A DNA stretch of 64,000 nucleotides, taken from NCBI RefSeq assembly GCF_014197035.1, contig NZ_JACIEU010000010.1:155471-219470 (forward strand), read 5' to 3'. The notes beneath the pieces were generated by a model, which was not told where the DNA came from, searched no databases, and saw nothing but the letters and a program-made list of their open reading frames with translations. Below, piece after piece: positions 50,456-58,701 of this stretch. The translations under genes and the position numbers were made by a program. Source of the stretch: Sphingobium scionense. Its GTDB lineage: Bacteria > Pseudomonadota > Alphaproteobacteria > Sphingomonadales > Sphingomonadaceae. Numbering within the stretch: position 1 is the first letter of the stretch; every line of letters starts with the position of its first letter.

Positions 50456-51405
50456 ATCCTGTCTCCGGCAAACAGCGCCTGCAGCCCCGCCACCAGCCAG
50501 AGCAGCAGGCAGGCCTGGACATAGATGGCAAGCGCCCAGCGCAGGTCGAGCGGATCGGCATCAGTCCGTCCGTTGCCGATCCAGGGCTTGTCATGGCGCA
50601 CGCCATCATAGCGGATCGGTCCGGCCAGCCGCAGGTCGAGCGCGCCCGCCATCGCCGCTTCGGGCCAGCCGGCATTGGGCGAGGCATGGTTGCGCGCGTC
50701 CCGCCACATCACCCGCCAGCCGCCACCACCGGCCAGGCAGAGCAGGCAACCGGCCAGCCGCGCCGGGATCAGGTTCATGAGGTCATCGGTGCGCGCCGCC
50801 GCCCAGCCGAACGGCCCCCAGGGGGCTTCGCGATGGCCGATCATGCTGTCGGCGGTGTTGATCGCCTTATAGGCCCAGACGCCCGGCAGGCCCAGCAGCA
50901 GCAACCAGAAGAAGGGCGCGACGACTCCGTCGCAGAAGCTTTCCGCCAGACTCTCGATCGCGGCGCGGGTCACGCCGGCGGCATCCAGGCTGGCGGTATC
51001 GCGGCCGACGATCATGCCGACCGCCTCCCGCGCCGCCGGCAGATCATCGGCCACCAATGCGCGGTGGACGGCGCGGACATGGCTGTGCAGGCTGCGCAGT
51101 GCAAGCGCCGGATAGGCCAGCAGGCCGATCAGCATCCAGCTCAAGGGTGCCGGCAGCCAGAGCCGCAGCAGATGCTGGACCAGCCATCCGCCGCCACCCG
51201 AGACGAGCAGCAGGACCAGCAGGGTCGCGATGCCGCCAACCCGCCGGGCAAGCGCGCTGCGGATGGGATCGTTCCAGCATGCAGCACAATGATCGATGAG
51301 ACGCGCAAAGCCGCCGACCGGATGGCCGATCCGGCGATAAAGCGCCGCCGGCCAGCCGACCACTGCGTCGAGTGTCAGCGCGATCAGCGCAACCGGGTCA
51401 GCCAT
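50452..51405 (-). CDS. cbiB: Adenosylcobinamide-phosphate synthase CbiB/CobD
   Basis: A 317-residue integral membrane protein with several hydrophobic segments. Start ALIALTLDAVVGWPAALYRR, GHPVGGFARLIDHCA, the ESLAESFCDGVVAPFFWLLL signature and KAINTADSMIGHREAPWGPFG are diagnostic. It joins aminopropanol phosphate to adenosylcobyric acid. It overlaps the threonine-phosphate decarboxylase gene by 8 nt and cobU by 4 nt. I use cbiB because the name cobD is used differently in different organisms. Confidence 0.95.
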   Translation of the reverse strand: MADPVALIALTLDAVVGWPAALYRRIGHPVGGFARLIDHCAACWNDPIRSALARRVGGIATLLVLLLVSGGGGWLVQHLLRLWLPAPLSWMLIGLLAYPALALRSLHSHVRAVHRALVADDLPAAREAVGMIVGRDTASLDAAGVTRAAIESLAESFCDGVVAPFFWLLLLGLPGVWAYKAINTADSMIGHREAPWGPFGWAAARTDDLMNLIPARLAGCLLCLAGGGGWRVMWRDARNHASPNAGWPEAAMAGALDLRLAGPIRYDGVRHDKPWIGNGRTDADPLDLRWALAIYVQACLLLWLVAGLQALFAGDRI

Positions 51406-52381
51406 GGCGGAGCGCCTGCTTCAGCCGTGCAAGACCGATAGCATCCGCAGGCAGACCGATACGCAGCCAGTTCGGCTGGGCCTCGAACGGCCGGGTCAGG
51501 ATCGCCTGCCCGGCCAGCCGCTCGAACAGGGCCATGGCATCGGCTGTTTCGATCAGGCGGAAGAGCGGGCTTTGGCCCATGGGCTGATAACCGTAGTGGA
51601 CCAGTAACGCGTCGAGCGCCTGCGCCTCCCGCTGGAGCTGGTCGCGCATCGCTTCTATCCAACCGCTATCGCGATAGGCGGCCGTGCCGATGGCAATGGC
51701 GGCGGCCGACACCGGCCAGGCACCCAGCCGCTCCCGGACCCGCGCGATGATCGCGCGCGGCGCCACCAGAAAGCCGAGGCGCAGGCCGGCAAGCCCGAAA
51801 AACTTGCCGAAGGAGCGCAGCAGCATGAGGCGGCGATCGTCGGCCACGAAGGGCGCCAGGCTGATGCCGGGATGGCCATCGGCAAAGGCCTCGTCCACCA
51901 CCAGCCAGCCGTCCGGCCCGCGCCGGTCGAGCAGTGCCACAAGATCGGCCGCGTCATGAAAGCGCCCGTCGGGGTTATTCGGATTGGCGAGGATAAGCGT
52001 CTGCCCGTCCGCATCGCCCAGACGGTCGATATCGACCGGCGCTGCGCCGGGCACCATCGCGCCATGGGTGCGATAGGCTGGGCTGGCATGGCGGACCGAG
52101 CCGTCAAGCAAAGTGCCGACGAGGCGCAGGCCAACCTCCGTCCCCGGCAGCGCGCAGACATGATCGGCCGCGACGCCGAAATGATCGGCCGCCGCCTGTT
52201 CGAGCGCGCGCAGCCCCTGCTCGTCGGGCAAGACGCGCCAGTCGATGGCCTGCTCGGCAGCGCCGGGCCAGGCATGGGGATTGATGCCTGTGGATAAGTC
52301 GAGCCAGCTTTCGGGCGCGCCACCGAAATGCGCGCTCGCCGCCGCGACGCCGCCGCCATGCCATGTCCAGCGCGCCGTCAT
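51398..52381 (-). CDS. cobD: Threonine-phosphate decarboxylase (CobD/CobC type)
   Basis: A 327-residue PLP aminotransferase-fold enzyme that makes aminopropanol phosphate from threonine phosphate for the B12 nucleotide loop. WLDLSTGINPHAWP at the start, NPNNPDGRFHDAADL, and the PLP-lysine region LLRSFGKFFGLAGLRLGF are visible. The gene is called cobC in some alphaproteobacterial nomenclatures. It overlaps cobS by 4 nt. The coding region includes a TTATCCACAG copy (52288-52297, read on the minus strand). Confidence 0.93.
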   Translation of the reverse strand: MTARWTWHGGGVAAASAHFGGAPESWLDLSTGINPHAWPGAAEQAIDWRVLPDEQGLRALEQAAADHFGVAADHVCALPGTEVGLRLVGTLLDGSVRHASPAYRTHGAMVPGAAPVDIDRLGDADGQTLILANPNNPDGRFHDAADLVALLDRRGPDGWLVVDEAFADGHPGISLAPFVADDRRLMLLRSFGKFFGLAGLRLGFLVAPRAIIARVRERLGAWPVSAAAIAIGTAAYRDSGWIEAMRDQLQREAQALDALLVHYGYQPMGQSPLFRLIETADAMALFERLAGQAILTRPFEAQPNWLRIGLPADAIGLARLKQALRHG

Positions 52382-53097
52382 GTCGCGCCGCCAGCGATCA
52401 GGACGACGAAAAGCAGCCCGCTTTCAACCAGTTCGATACCCGCGCCATGGCCATCGCCGGAAATGCCGCCCAGCCTGCGCTTCAGCCACAGGCCCCAGAG
52501 CAGCATCAGCAGCGGCGCAGCGAGCAAGGCCGGCAGCCACCAGGCAGCGATTATCAACAAACTTATCCACAGGGCGATGTGGATCGTTTTGACGGTATCG
52601 GCAAAGCGCGCGCCCAGCCCTGCATGCAGGGGCGGCAGCATCCGCGCCCACAGCAGCGGCCCGATCCGCGCGGCAAAGGGAATGAGCAGCAGCGGCAGCA
52701 TCATGCCCCGTTCGACCAGCGCGTGGAGCAGCAGCAGCTTGGCGATCAGTTGCAGGCCGATCGCCACCACGCCGAAACTGCCGACATGCGGGTCGGCCAG
52801 CACCGCCAGCAGCCGGTCGCGCCCCTTATGCACCGCGCCGCAGGCGTCGGCGATGTCGCCGAGCCCGTCGAGATGCAGCGCCCCGGTCACGCCGACCCAG
52901 CAGAGCAGCCCGGCCAGCGCCCCGATCCAGGGATCGATGCGCACGCCAAGATTGACAGCGAACATGACAGATAGACCGACCATCGCGCCGACCGCCGGAA
53001 ACCATCGGATCGACCGTGCGAAGTCTGTCTCGTTCGCTGTCACCTTTGGCATCGGCAGGCGGGTGAGAAACTGGATGGCAAGGACCAGCCCCTTCAT
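52378..53097 (-). CDS. cobS: Adenosylcobinamide-GDP ribazoletransferase CobS
   Basis: 239 residues, membrane protein. LAIQFLTRLPMPKVTANETD at the start, then RSIRWFPAVGAMVG and the GALHLDGLGDIADACGA motif identify CobS/CobV, the cobalamin synthase joining AdoCbi-GDP and alpha-ribazole. ATG 53097 overlaps the stop of the phosphatase gene (ATGA); longer in-frame starts would overlap it wholly. The 3' part contains TTATCCACAG at 52563-52572. Confidence 0.94.
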   Translation of the reverse strand: MKGLVLAIQFLTRLPMPKVTANETDFARSIRWFPAVGAMVGLSVMFAVNLGVRIDPWIGALAGLLCWVGVTGALHLDGLGDIADACGAVHKGRDRLLAVLADPHVGSFGVVAIGLQLIAKLLLLHALVERGMMLPLLLIPFAARIGPLLWARMLPPLHAGLGARFADTVKTIHIALWISLLIIAAWWLPALLAAPLLMLLWGLWLKRRLGGISGDGHGAGIELVESGLLFVVLIAGGAT

Positions 53098-53663
53098 GGG
53101 CGCAGGCCCGTGATACGGGCGAGCGGCGGCTCCCCGGTCCAGCGTTCCAGCGACAGCAAGGCGGCATAGGGCAGGCCGAAGCTCCAGCTCTGCTGCACGC
53201 TGAACCCGCACAGATGGGCCAGCGCCGCGCGCATCGCCCCGCCATGGGTCAGCACCAAGGTTGGCACGCGCGGCAGATCCTCGACCGCATCGGCAATCCG
53301 CCCCAACAATGCCGTCCAGCCCTCGCTGCCCGGCGGCGCGAAGCCATCGGGATCCTGCCAGAAACGGGCGAGCGCCTCGGGATCGACATCGGCCGGGGCC
53401 AGACCGTCCCAGATGCCGAAATCCAGTTCCCGCCAGCGCGGATCGACCCATACCGGCAACCCGGCGCGCTCGCCGATCGCCGTCGCCGCCTGCCGGGCGC
53501 GCTGCAGGTCGGACGTCACGATCATCTCGATCTCCAGCCCCTCCGCCTGCGCCAGGCAGGCGTCGATGCCCGCGCGCGTCGGCACGCTGTCGGTGCGCCC
53601 CAGCAACAGGCCGGGCGTCTCGGGCGCACCATGCCGCAGCAGATGGAGCGGCATGCCCATCAT
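53094..53663 (-). CDS. Histidine phosphatase, probable alpha-ribazole phosphatase
   Basis: 189 residues. LHLLRHGAPETPG has the phosphatase RHG, SDLQRARQAATAIGERAG follows, ELDFGIWDGL has the conserved Glu, and LVLTHGGAMRAALAHL has the second His. Its place between cobT and cobS suggests removal of the phosphate from alpha-ribazole 5'-phosphate or adenosylcobalamin phosphate (the CobC/CobZ step of Salmonella nomenclature). The role is inferred from context; the fold itself is certain. Confidence 0.88.
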   Translation of the reverse strand: MMGMPLHLLRHGAPETPGLLLGRTDSVPTRAGIDACLAQAEGLEIEMIVTSDLQRARQAATAIGERAGLPVWVDPRWRELDFGIWDGLAPADVDPEALARFWQDPDGFAPPGSEGWTALLGRIADAVEDLPRVPTLVLTHGGAMRAALAHLCGFSVQQSWSFGLPYAALLSLERWTGEPPLARITGLRP

Positions 53664-54673
53664 GTCGCGGTCGACACCGCCGCTTCGGCAAAGGTCGCCA
53701 TGCCGGCATGGGCCGCCACCGCTGCGCGGATGATATTGGCCGCTACCGCCGCGCCGCTGCCTTCCCCCAGCCGCATGTCGAGGCGCAGCAGCGGTTCAAG
53801 GCCCATCCGCTCCAGCAGCAGGCCATGGCCCGGCTCGGCCGAGCAATGGCCGGCCAGGCAATGGTCGGCAAAGGCCGGCACCTGCGCCACCAGCGGCGCG
53901 ATCGCGGCGCAACTGATGAAACCGTCGAGCAGCACCGGCACACCCAGCTGGCGTGCCCGCAGCACCGCGCCGGCAATCGCCGCCAGTTCGCGCCCGCCCA
54001 GCCGGCGCAGCGTTTCGAAGGCACCGTCCGGCGCATCGGCATGGAAGGCCAGCGCGCGATCGATCGTCGCTATCTTGCGCGCAATCCCCTCGCCATCGAC
54101 GCCCGTGCCGGGACCAACCCAGTCACTGACGTTTCCGCCAAAGCTGCGGGCGCTCAGGGCTGCGGCGGCGGTCGAATTGCCGATCCCCATTTCGCCCACG
54201 ACCAGCAGGTCCAGATCCTCCTCGGCCGCCGCCGCGCCGATCGACAGCGCGGTCAGGCACTCCTCCTCGGTCATGGCGGGGGCAATGGTGAAGTCCGCCG
54301 TCGGCCGGTCCAGGTCGATGGAGCGGACCGCCAGCTCCAGCCCCGCCACGCCAGCCAGCGCATTGATCGCCGCGCCGCCAGCGGCGAAATTGGCGACCAT
54401 CTGCGCGGTCACGGCGGCGGGATAGGCGCTGACGCCATGGACGGTGAAGCCATGATTGCCGGCAAAGATCGCGGCACGCGCCCGCTTCAGGCGCGGCACC
54501 GCGCGTCCCTGCCAGCTTGCCATGAAGATCGCGACATCCTCCAGCCGGCCGAGCGCCCCCAATGGCTTGGTCAGTTCGGCCTGCCGCGCCCGTGCAGCCG
54601 TGCTGGCCAGTTCCTCGGCCGGCGGCAGGTTGGCCAGGGCATTTTCGAAATCGGTGATCGAGGCGAAGCTCAT
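53660..54673 (-). CDS. cobT: Nicotinate-nucleotide:DMB phosphoribosyltransferase CobT
   Basis: 337 residues. ARARQAELTKPLGALGRLEDVA at the start (broken here: AELTKPLGALGRLED), FAGNHGFTVHGVSAYPAAVT, GEMGIGNSTAAAAL and DMRLGEGSGAA at the end are all signatures of CobT. It activates 5,6-dimethylbenzimidazole to alpha-ribazole 5'-phosphate. It overlaps the neighbouring genes by 4 nt on both sides. Confidence 0.96.
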   Translation of the reverse strand: MSFASITDFENALANLPPAEELASTAARARQAELTKPLGALGRLEDVAIFMASWQGRAVPRLKRARAAIFAGNHGFTVHGVSAYPAAVTAQMVANFAAGGAAINALAGVAGLELAVRSIDLDRPTADFTIAPAMTEEECLTALSIGAAAAEEDLDLLVVGEMGIGNSTAAAALSARSFGGNVSDWVGPGTGVDGEGIARKIATIDRALAFHADAPDGAFETLRRLGGRELAAIAGAVLRARQLGVPVLLDGFISCAAIAPLVAQVPAFADHCLAGHCSAEPGHGLLLERMGLEPLLRLDMRLGEGSGAAVAANIIRAAVAAHAGMATFAEAAVSTAT

Positions 54674-55077
54674 TCGACGACAAATCCTTCCGGCGGGGTA
54701 CGGGTGATGAAATGGCCCTTCACGCCTTCGGGCCATTCGCGAAAGGCGACGCGGCCATGCTCGCTGACGGTATAGGCAATGGCGTAATCGAGGATCGCGC
54801 GTGCCGCATCGGCATCCGGAGCAAAGCGCCCCAGAACATAGCCGACCTTGCCCGGCGCGCGCAGATGGACGGTGCAATGATCCTGGCAGGCGAACAGGCA
54901 GGGCGTGTCCTGCACCGCCACGGCGGCATAGCGCGGGTCGGAGGCCTGCACGCTGCGCAGCGCCTCCGCCAGTCGTGCCCCGCCGCGCACGCCCTCCTCA
55001 TCCTCCCGCATCGTCGCCGAATGACGGCAGGTATTGCAGGTGACGATGGCGGGGCCGGGTTCGACAGGGCGCAGCAT
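54670..55077 (-). CDS. DUF1636 metal-binding protein
   Basis: A 135-residue protein of the DUF1636 family, a (2Fe-2S) ferredoxin-like thioredoxin fold. Cysteines are in VTCNTCRHS and CLFACQDHCTVHL (Cys-x3-Cys-x3-Cys), and RAPGKVGYVLGRF follows. The family is repeatedly linked to B12 genes and has been named a cobalt- or metal-binding cobalamin-associated protein. Its exact role is unproven. It sits between btuB and cobT with overlaps on both sides (1 and 4 nt). Confidence 0.9.
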   Translation of the reverse strand: MLRPVEPGPAIVTCNTCRHSATMREDEEGVRGGARLAEALRSVQASDPRYAAVAVQDTPCLFACQDHCTVHLRAPGKVGYVLGRFAPDADAARAILDYAIAYTVSEHGRVAFREWPEGVKGHFITRTPPEGFVVE

Positions 55078-57032
55078 CAGAAGCGCCCCCGGAAGCCGGC
55101 ATAGAGGCTGCGGCCGAGCGTGCCATAGCGATAGGCCGTCATATAATTCTCGTCGAAGAGATTCTCGACGCGGGCAAAGAGCCGCAACGCCGGAGTCAGC
55201 GCATATTCGGCGCGCAGGTCGACCAGCGTATAATCGTCCAGCCGCGTCGTGTTGGCCGCATTGTCATAGCTGTGGCCGGACCAGCGCACCGCCGCGCCGG
55301 TGGTGAGGCCGAAGGGCCAGGCATAGCTGATCGCGCCATTGGCGCTGTTGCGCGGCCGACGCGGCAGCCAGTTGCCCTCGTTCGCGGTCCCCTCCGAACG
55401 ATCCTCCGCTACCGTCCAGCTATAATTGCCGTCGATGGTCAGCCCCTTGACCGGCTCGACCGCCGCCTGCGCCTCTACGCCATGTGCCTTGGCGCGCGCG
55501 ACATTGAGATAATAGCCATAGCGGCGAGTGGTGGTGCCGGGCGTGAAGCAGAGCGGATCGGTCGAACTGGTGGAACAGCTATTATAGATGATCTGGTCGG
55601 TCGTGGTCCGGTCGAACCAGGTCGCGCCCAGCCGAAGTTTCTCGCCAAAGAAACGCTGCTCCGCGCCGGCTTCCCAGCCATGGGCGCGTTCGGGATCGAG
55701 CGCCTGGTTCCCATATTCGGAATAGAGCTGATAGAGGGTCGGCGCCTTGAACCCCTCGCCATAGCTGGCGCGCAGCACCGTCCCGGTCGGCAGCGCCCAG
55801 ACGCCGCCGGCGGAAAAGAGGGTGTGGCCGCCATAGCGGTCATGATCGTCGTAACGCACACCGCCGGTCAGGGTCAGGCCTGTAATCGGCTGGGCATTGA
55901 GCTGGCCATAGACGCTCGTGATCTCCGCCTTGCCGCGAGCCGGATCGGGAATCGGCACCGACAGCGACGCCGAAGGTGACACGCTGCGGAAGCGGCTATT
56001 CTCATTCTCCACCCCGAACAGCGCGGTCCAGCCGTCGGCGATCGCGAAGCTGCCCTGATATTCCAGCCGCTGGTTGCGCCCCGCTGCATCGAAGCTCTGC
56101 TTGCGCTGGTTGCGCGGGTCGTAATTGTCACGATCGGTGTCGGTATAGCCATAGCCGAAACGGTTGCGGAACCGACCGTCGAGCAGCGCCAGGTTGAGAC
56201 CGGCATAGCCGACAAATTCGCGATTGGTGCCATAGGCCGGGCTGTCCGCGCTGGTCCCGTCGAAATCGACCCGGCCGTCGGAATAATAGCCGCGCAGGTC
56301 CGCGCTGATCCCGTCGGCCAGAGCCACCTCTACCCGGCCGGTGACGCTGCGATTGGTATAGCCGTCCTTCTCCTTGCCGCCAAAGGCCGGGCTGATCGCC
56401 GAAATGCCGTTGGTGGTGAAGCTCTGGCCGCCGATCCGCCAACTGACCGGGCCGGTCTTCCCGCCCAACGCCGCGCGGGCGCTGACCGTATCGCGCGACC
56501 CCGCCTCTATGTCGAAGCTACCCTCCAGCGCCTGTTCGGGCATGGCGGTGACGACATTGACGACGCCGCCGATCGCCTGGCTGCCCCACAGGGTCGACTG
56601 GGGGCCGCGCAGCACTTCTATGCGCGAGGCATCGCCGACCAGCAGGTTGGCGAAATTATAGCCCCCGCCGGCCGAGGAGGGATCGTTGAGCTTCACGCCG
56701 TCGATCACCACCACGGTCTGGTCGGATTCCGCGCCCCGAATGCGCAGCGAGGTCGCCGTGCCATAGCCGCCGTTGCGCGAGATGCTGACGCCCGGCGTGC
56801 GCAGCAGCAATTCGGTGACGCCCAGATCCTGCGCCCGGTCGATCGCCGCCTTGTCGAGCACGGTGACGGAGGCCGGCACCTGATCGACCGGCGTGGCGAG
56901 GCGGGTCGCGGTGACGAGGATCGAGGATGCCCCGGCATCGGCGGCGGCATCGGGCGGTGGTGCCTGTTGCGCCGTTTCGGCGAAAGCGGTGGTGGAGAGA
57001 AGGAAAGAACAGAAAGTCAGATATTTGAACAT
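55077..57032 (-). CDS. btuB: TonB-dependent cobalamin receptor BtuB
   Basis: 651 residues with a signal peptide (YLTFCSFLLSTTAFA). The TonB box is around SSILVTATR, the plug domain has ASVTVLDKAAIDRAQDLGVT and LRIRGAESDQTVVVIDGVKL, and the barrel ends in LFARVENLFDENYMTAYR and the terminal aromatic GFRGRF. It imports cobalamin or cobinamide across the outer membrane. Its mRNA leader carries a cobalamin riboswitch. The stop overlaps the DUF1636 start by 1 nt, so it is the first gene of the B12 operon. Confidence 0.94.
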   Translation of the reverse strand: MFKYLTFCSFLLSTTAFAETAQQAPPPDAAADAGASSILVTATRLATPVDQVPASVTVLDKAAIDRAQDLGVTELLLRTPGVSISRNGGYGTATSLRIRGAESDQTVVVIDGVKLNDPSSAGGGYNFANLLVGDASRIEVLRGPQSTLWGSQAIGGVVNVVTAMPEQALEGSFDIEAGSRDTVSARAALGGKTGPVSWRIGGQSFTTNGISAISPAFGGKEKDGYTNRSVTGRVEVALADGISADLRGYYSDGRVDFDGTSADSPAYGTNREFVGYAGLNLALLDGRFRNRFGYGYTDTDRDNYDPRNQRKQSFDAAGRNQRLEYQGSFAIADGWTALFGVENENSRFRSVSPSASLSVPIPDPARGKAEITSVYGQLNAQPITGLTLTGGVRYDDHDRYGGHTLFSAGGVWALPTGTVLRASYGEGFKAPTLYQLYSEYGNQALDPERAHGWEAGAEQRFFGEKLRLGATWFDRTTTDQIIYNSCSTSSTDPLCFTPGTTTRRYGYYLNVARAKAHGVEAQAAVEPVKGLTIDGNYSWTVAEDRSEGTANEGNWLPRRPRNSANGAISYAWPFGLTTGAAVRWSGHSYDNAANTTRLDDYTLVDLRAEYALTPALRLFARVENLFDENYMTAYRYGTLGRSLYAGFRGRF

Positions 57033-57185
57033 GCAAGCCCCCGGACGAGGGACCATATCCTGGAGACGTTATCGGTGCCCGGACGGACGCGACATGGCCC
57101 CCGCAAGATGCGGTCCACCTGTCGTCACGCGGGTTCACCCCCGTCCGCTCGGCACACCCTGTCCGCGCGAAGGACGACCGCGACG

Positions 57186-57350
57186 GGCAGGTCTCCTGGC
57201 TTGCGGGTCGTCGCTTATTCGTGCCGCCTTCTCAGAACCTTGCGGCCCCAATGGCATGTGGCACAAAGGCTCGCCGCTCACAGTTGCAGGGGCAGCCGGG
57301 GTCTTGAACCCCATTCCCTTTTCATCCCCGTTGCCGGGAAACCTGTCGCA
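57186..57350 (-). promoter_or_regulatory. Cobalamin riboswitch upstream of btuB
   Basis: On the minus strand the B12 box AGCCAGGAGACCTGCC is exact at 57186-57201. Upstream are the other conserved blocks: GGCTGCCCCTGCAACTGTGA (around 57271-57296) and ACAGGTTTCCC at the 5' end, whose CAGGT pairs with ACCTG of the 3' end (P1). This is a full class-I-type adenosylcobalamin aptamer. About 150 nt separate it from the btuB ATG, room for an expression platform. Excess B12 should shut down the entire btuB-cobU operon. Confidence 0.96.
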
Positions 57351-57427
57351 GCCCGGGCGATAGGCGAGCGCGGCGGGAGCGTCAATCTTCCTTGCCTGGA
57401 GCAGCCTCCCGGCTAAGGGAGAAGGCC

Positions 57428-58288
57428 ATGCGGATATTTGCGCCCATCGGCCCCGGCAAGGGGATGATCGCCCTGATGATCGCCCTGATCGGCGGTGCCA
57501 CATTATGGGCGGCCGCCACGCGTCCGCCTGCCAATGCAGGCAAACGTCCGCAACGGATCGTGTCGCTGAACCTGTGCGCCGACCAGTTGCTGGTGGCGCT
57601 GGCCGATCGCGACCAGATTGCCGGCCTGACCCATAATGCCCCGGACCGCCAGATGTCGGCGGTGGCTGCCGCGACCCGAGGGCTGCCGATTCTGAACGGT
57701 TCCGCCGAGCAGATATTGGCGACCAATCCCGATCTGGTGATCGGCATGCCGGCGCGACGCAATCCGGCAATCGCGATCCTCAAGGCGCAACATTACCCCG
57801 CAGTCGATCTGAAAAGCGCCGATAGCTACGCCGATATCGTCGCGTCGATTCGCACCGTGGCGCAGGCGATCGGCCACACGGACCGCGGCGAAGCGATGAT
57901 CGCGCGGATGGACCGTGACCTAGCGGCCCTGCCCCGAGCGCCCCGGCAGAAGGTCGCTGCCTATTATCAGCGGCGCGGCTACATGACCGGCACCGGCACG
58001 CTGGTCGACGACCTGATGACGCGGGCGGGGCTGCGCAATCTGGCCGCCGACCTTGGCAAGCCGGCGATCGCGCAGGTCAGCCTGGAGGAAATGGTCGCGG
58101 CCCGGCCCGACTATTTGATCGTCGAGAGCGCGACCGACCGGATCACCGACCAGGGCACCGAAATGCTGCATCATCCCGTGCTGCGCGACATACCGCGCAT
58201 CAGCCTGCCCCAGGCCTGGACCGTGTGCGGCGGGCCGGCCTATGTGCAGGCGGCCCGCGCCCTGTCACAGGCCGTCAGCACTCGCTGA
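57428..58288 (+). CDS. Periplasmic cobalamin-binding protein, BtuF-like
   Basis: 286 residues from ATG 57428. An N-terminal hydrophobic segment (MIALMIALIGGATLWAA) implies export. The periplasmic-binding fold of the BtuF/FecB type is indicated by RIVSLNLCADQLLVALADRD, NGSAEQILATNPDLVIG and the C-terminal VCGGPAYVQAARAL. Its position beside the riboswitch-controlled B12 operon suggests vitamin B12 as ligand, although iron siderophore binding cannot be excluded. The gene diverges from the riboswitch and no permease/ATPase (BtuCD) is in the window. Confidence 0.82.
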   Translation: MRIFAPIGPGKGMIALMIALIGGATLWAAATRPPANAGKRPQRIVSLNLCADQLLVALADRDQIAGLTHNAPDRQMSAVAAATRGLPILNGSAEQILATNPDLVIGMPARRNPAIAILKAQHYPAVDLKSADSYADIVASIRTVAQAIGHTDRGEAMIARMDRDLAALPRAPRQKVAAYYQRRGYMTGTGTLVDDLMTRAGLRNLAADLGKPAIAQVSLEEMVAARPDYLIVESATDRITDQGTEMLHHPVLRDIPRISLPQAWTVCGGPAYVQAARALSQAVSTR

Positions 58289-58302
58289 GCGCTGCCGGCG
58301 GC

Positions 58303-58701
58303 TCAGCCCTCGACGAAATTCGCCGCAACTTCGGGCGGCACCCGCATCAGCCGACCGCTTGCCTTGTCGATCATCGCCCAGGTCGAGCGGGCCGACACCT
58401 TCACCTTGCCGTCCGGCCCGGTGAACTCGATCAGCCGATCGAACCGCGCGCCGCGCGGTCCTTCCGGAATCCAGGTGCGGCCCGACACGACATCGCCCTC
58501 GGTCACGTTACCGCGATAATCGACCTCATGCCGGGTCACGACCCAGATATAGGCGTCGACATGGGCGGGATCGGCATCGGTCGTCCAATGTTCGACCGAC
58601 AATTGCTCCATCCACTGCACCCACACCGCGTTGTTCACATGGCCCAGCACATCGATATGCTCGGGCCGCGCGGTGAAGGACTTGGTGAAGCTCGACGCCA
58701 T
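58303..58701 (-). CDS. Acyl-CoA thioesterase (4HBT hotdog fold)
   Basis: 132 residues from ATG 58701. The hotdog motif HIDVLGHVNNAVWVQWMEQLS (shorter as GHVNNAVWVQWME) with Asp in ID, RHEVDYRGNVTEGD and RSTWAMIDKASGR are typical of the FcbC/YbgC-like thioesterases. It hydrolyses acyl-CoA esters; substrate unknown. Its start overlaps the stop of the oligopeptidase gene (TGATG), so the two are co-translated. Confidence 0.9.
   Translation of the reverse strand: MASSFTKSFTARPEHIDVLGHVNNAVWVQWMEQLSVEHWTTDADPAHVDAYIWVVTRHEVDYRGNVTEGDVVSGRTWIPEGPRGARFDRLIEFTGPDGKVKVSARSTWAMIDKASGRLMRVPPEVAANFVEG

Noticed and set aside
52378..53709. A 443-residue fusion of cobS with sequence upstream
   Set aside because: The extra part is a shadow of the histidine phosphatase in another frame; the ATGA overlap at 53097 fixes the cobS start.
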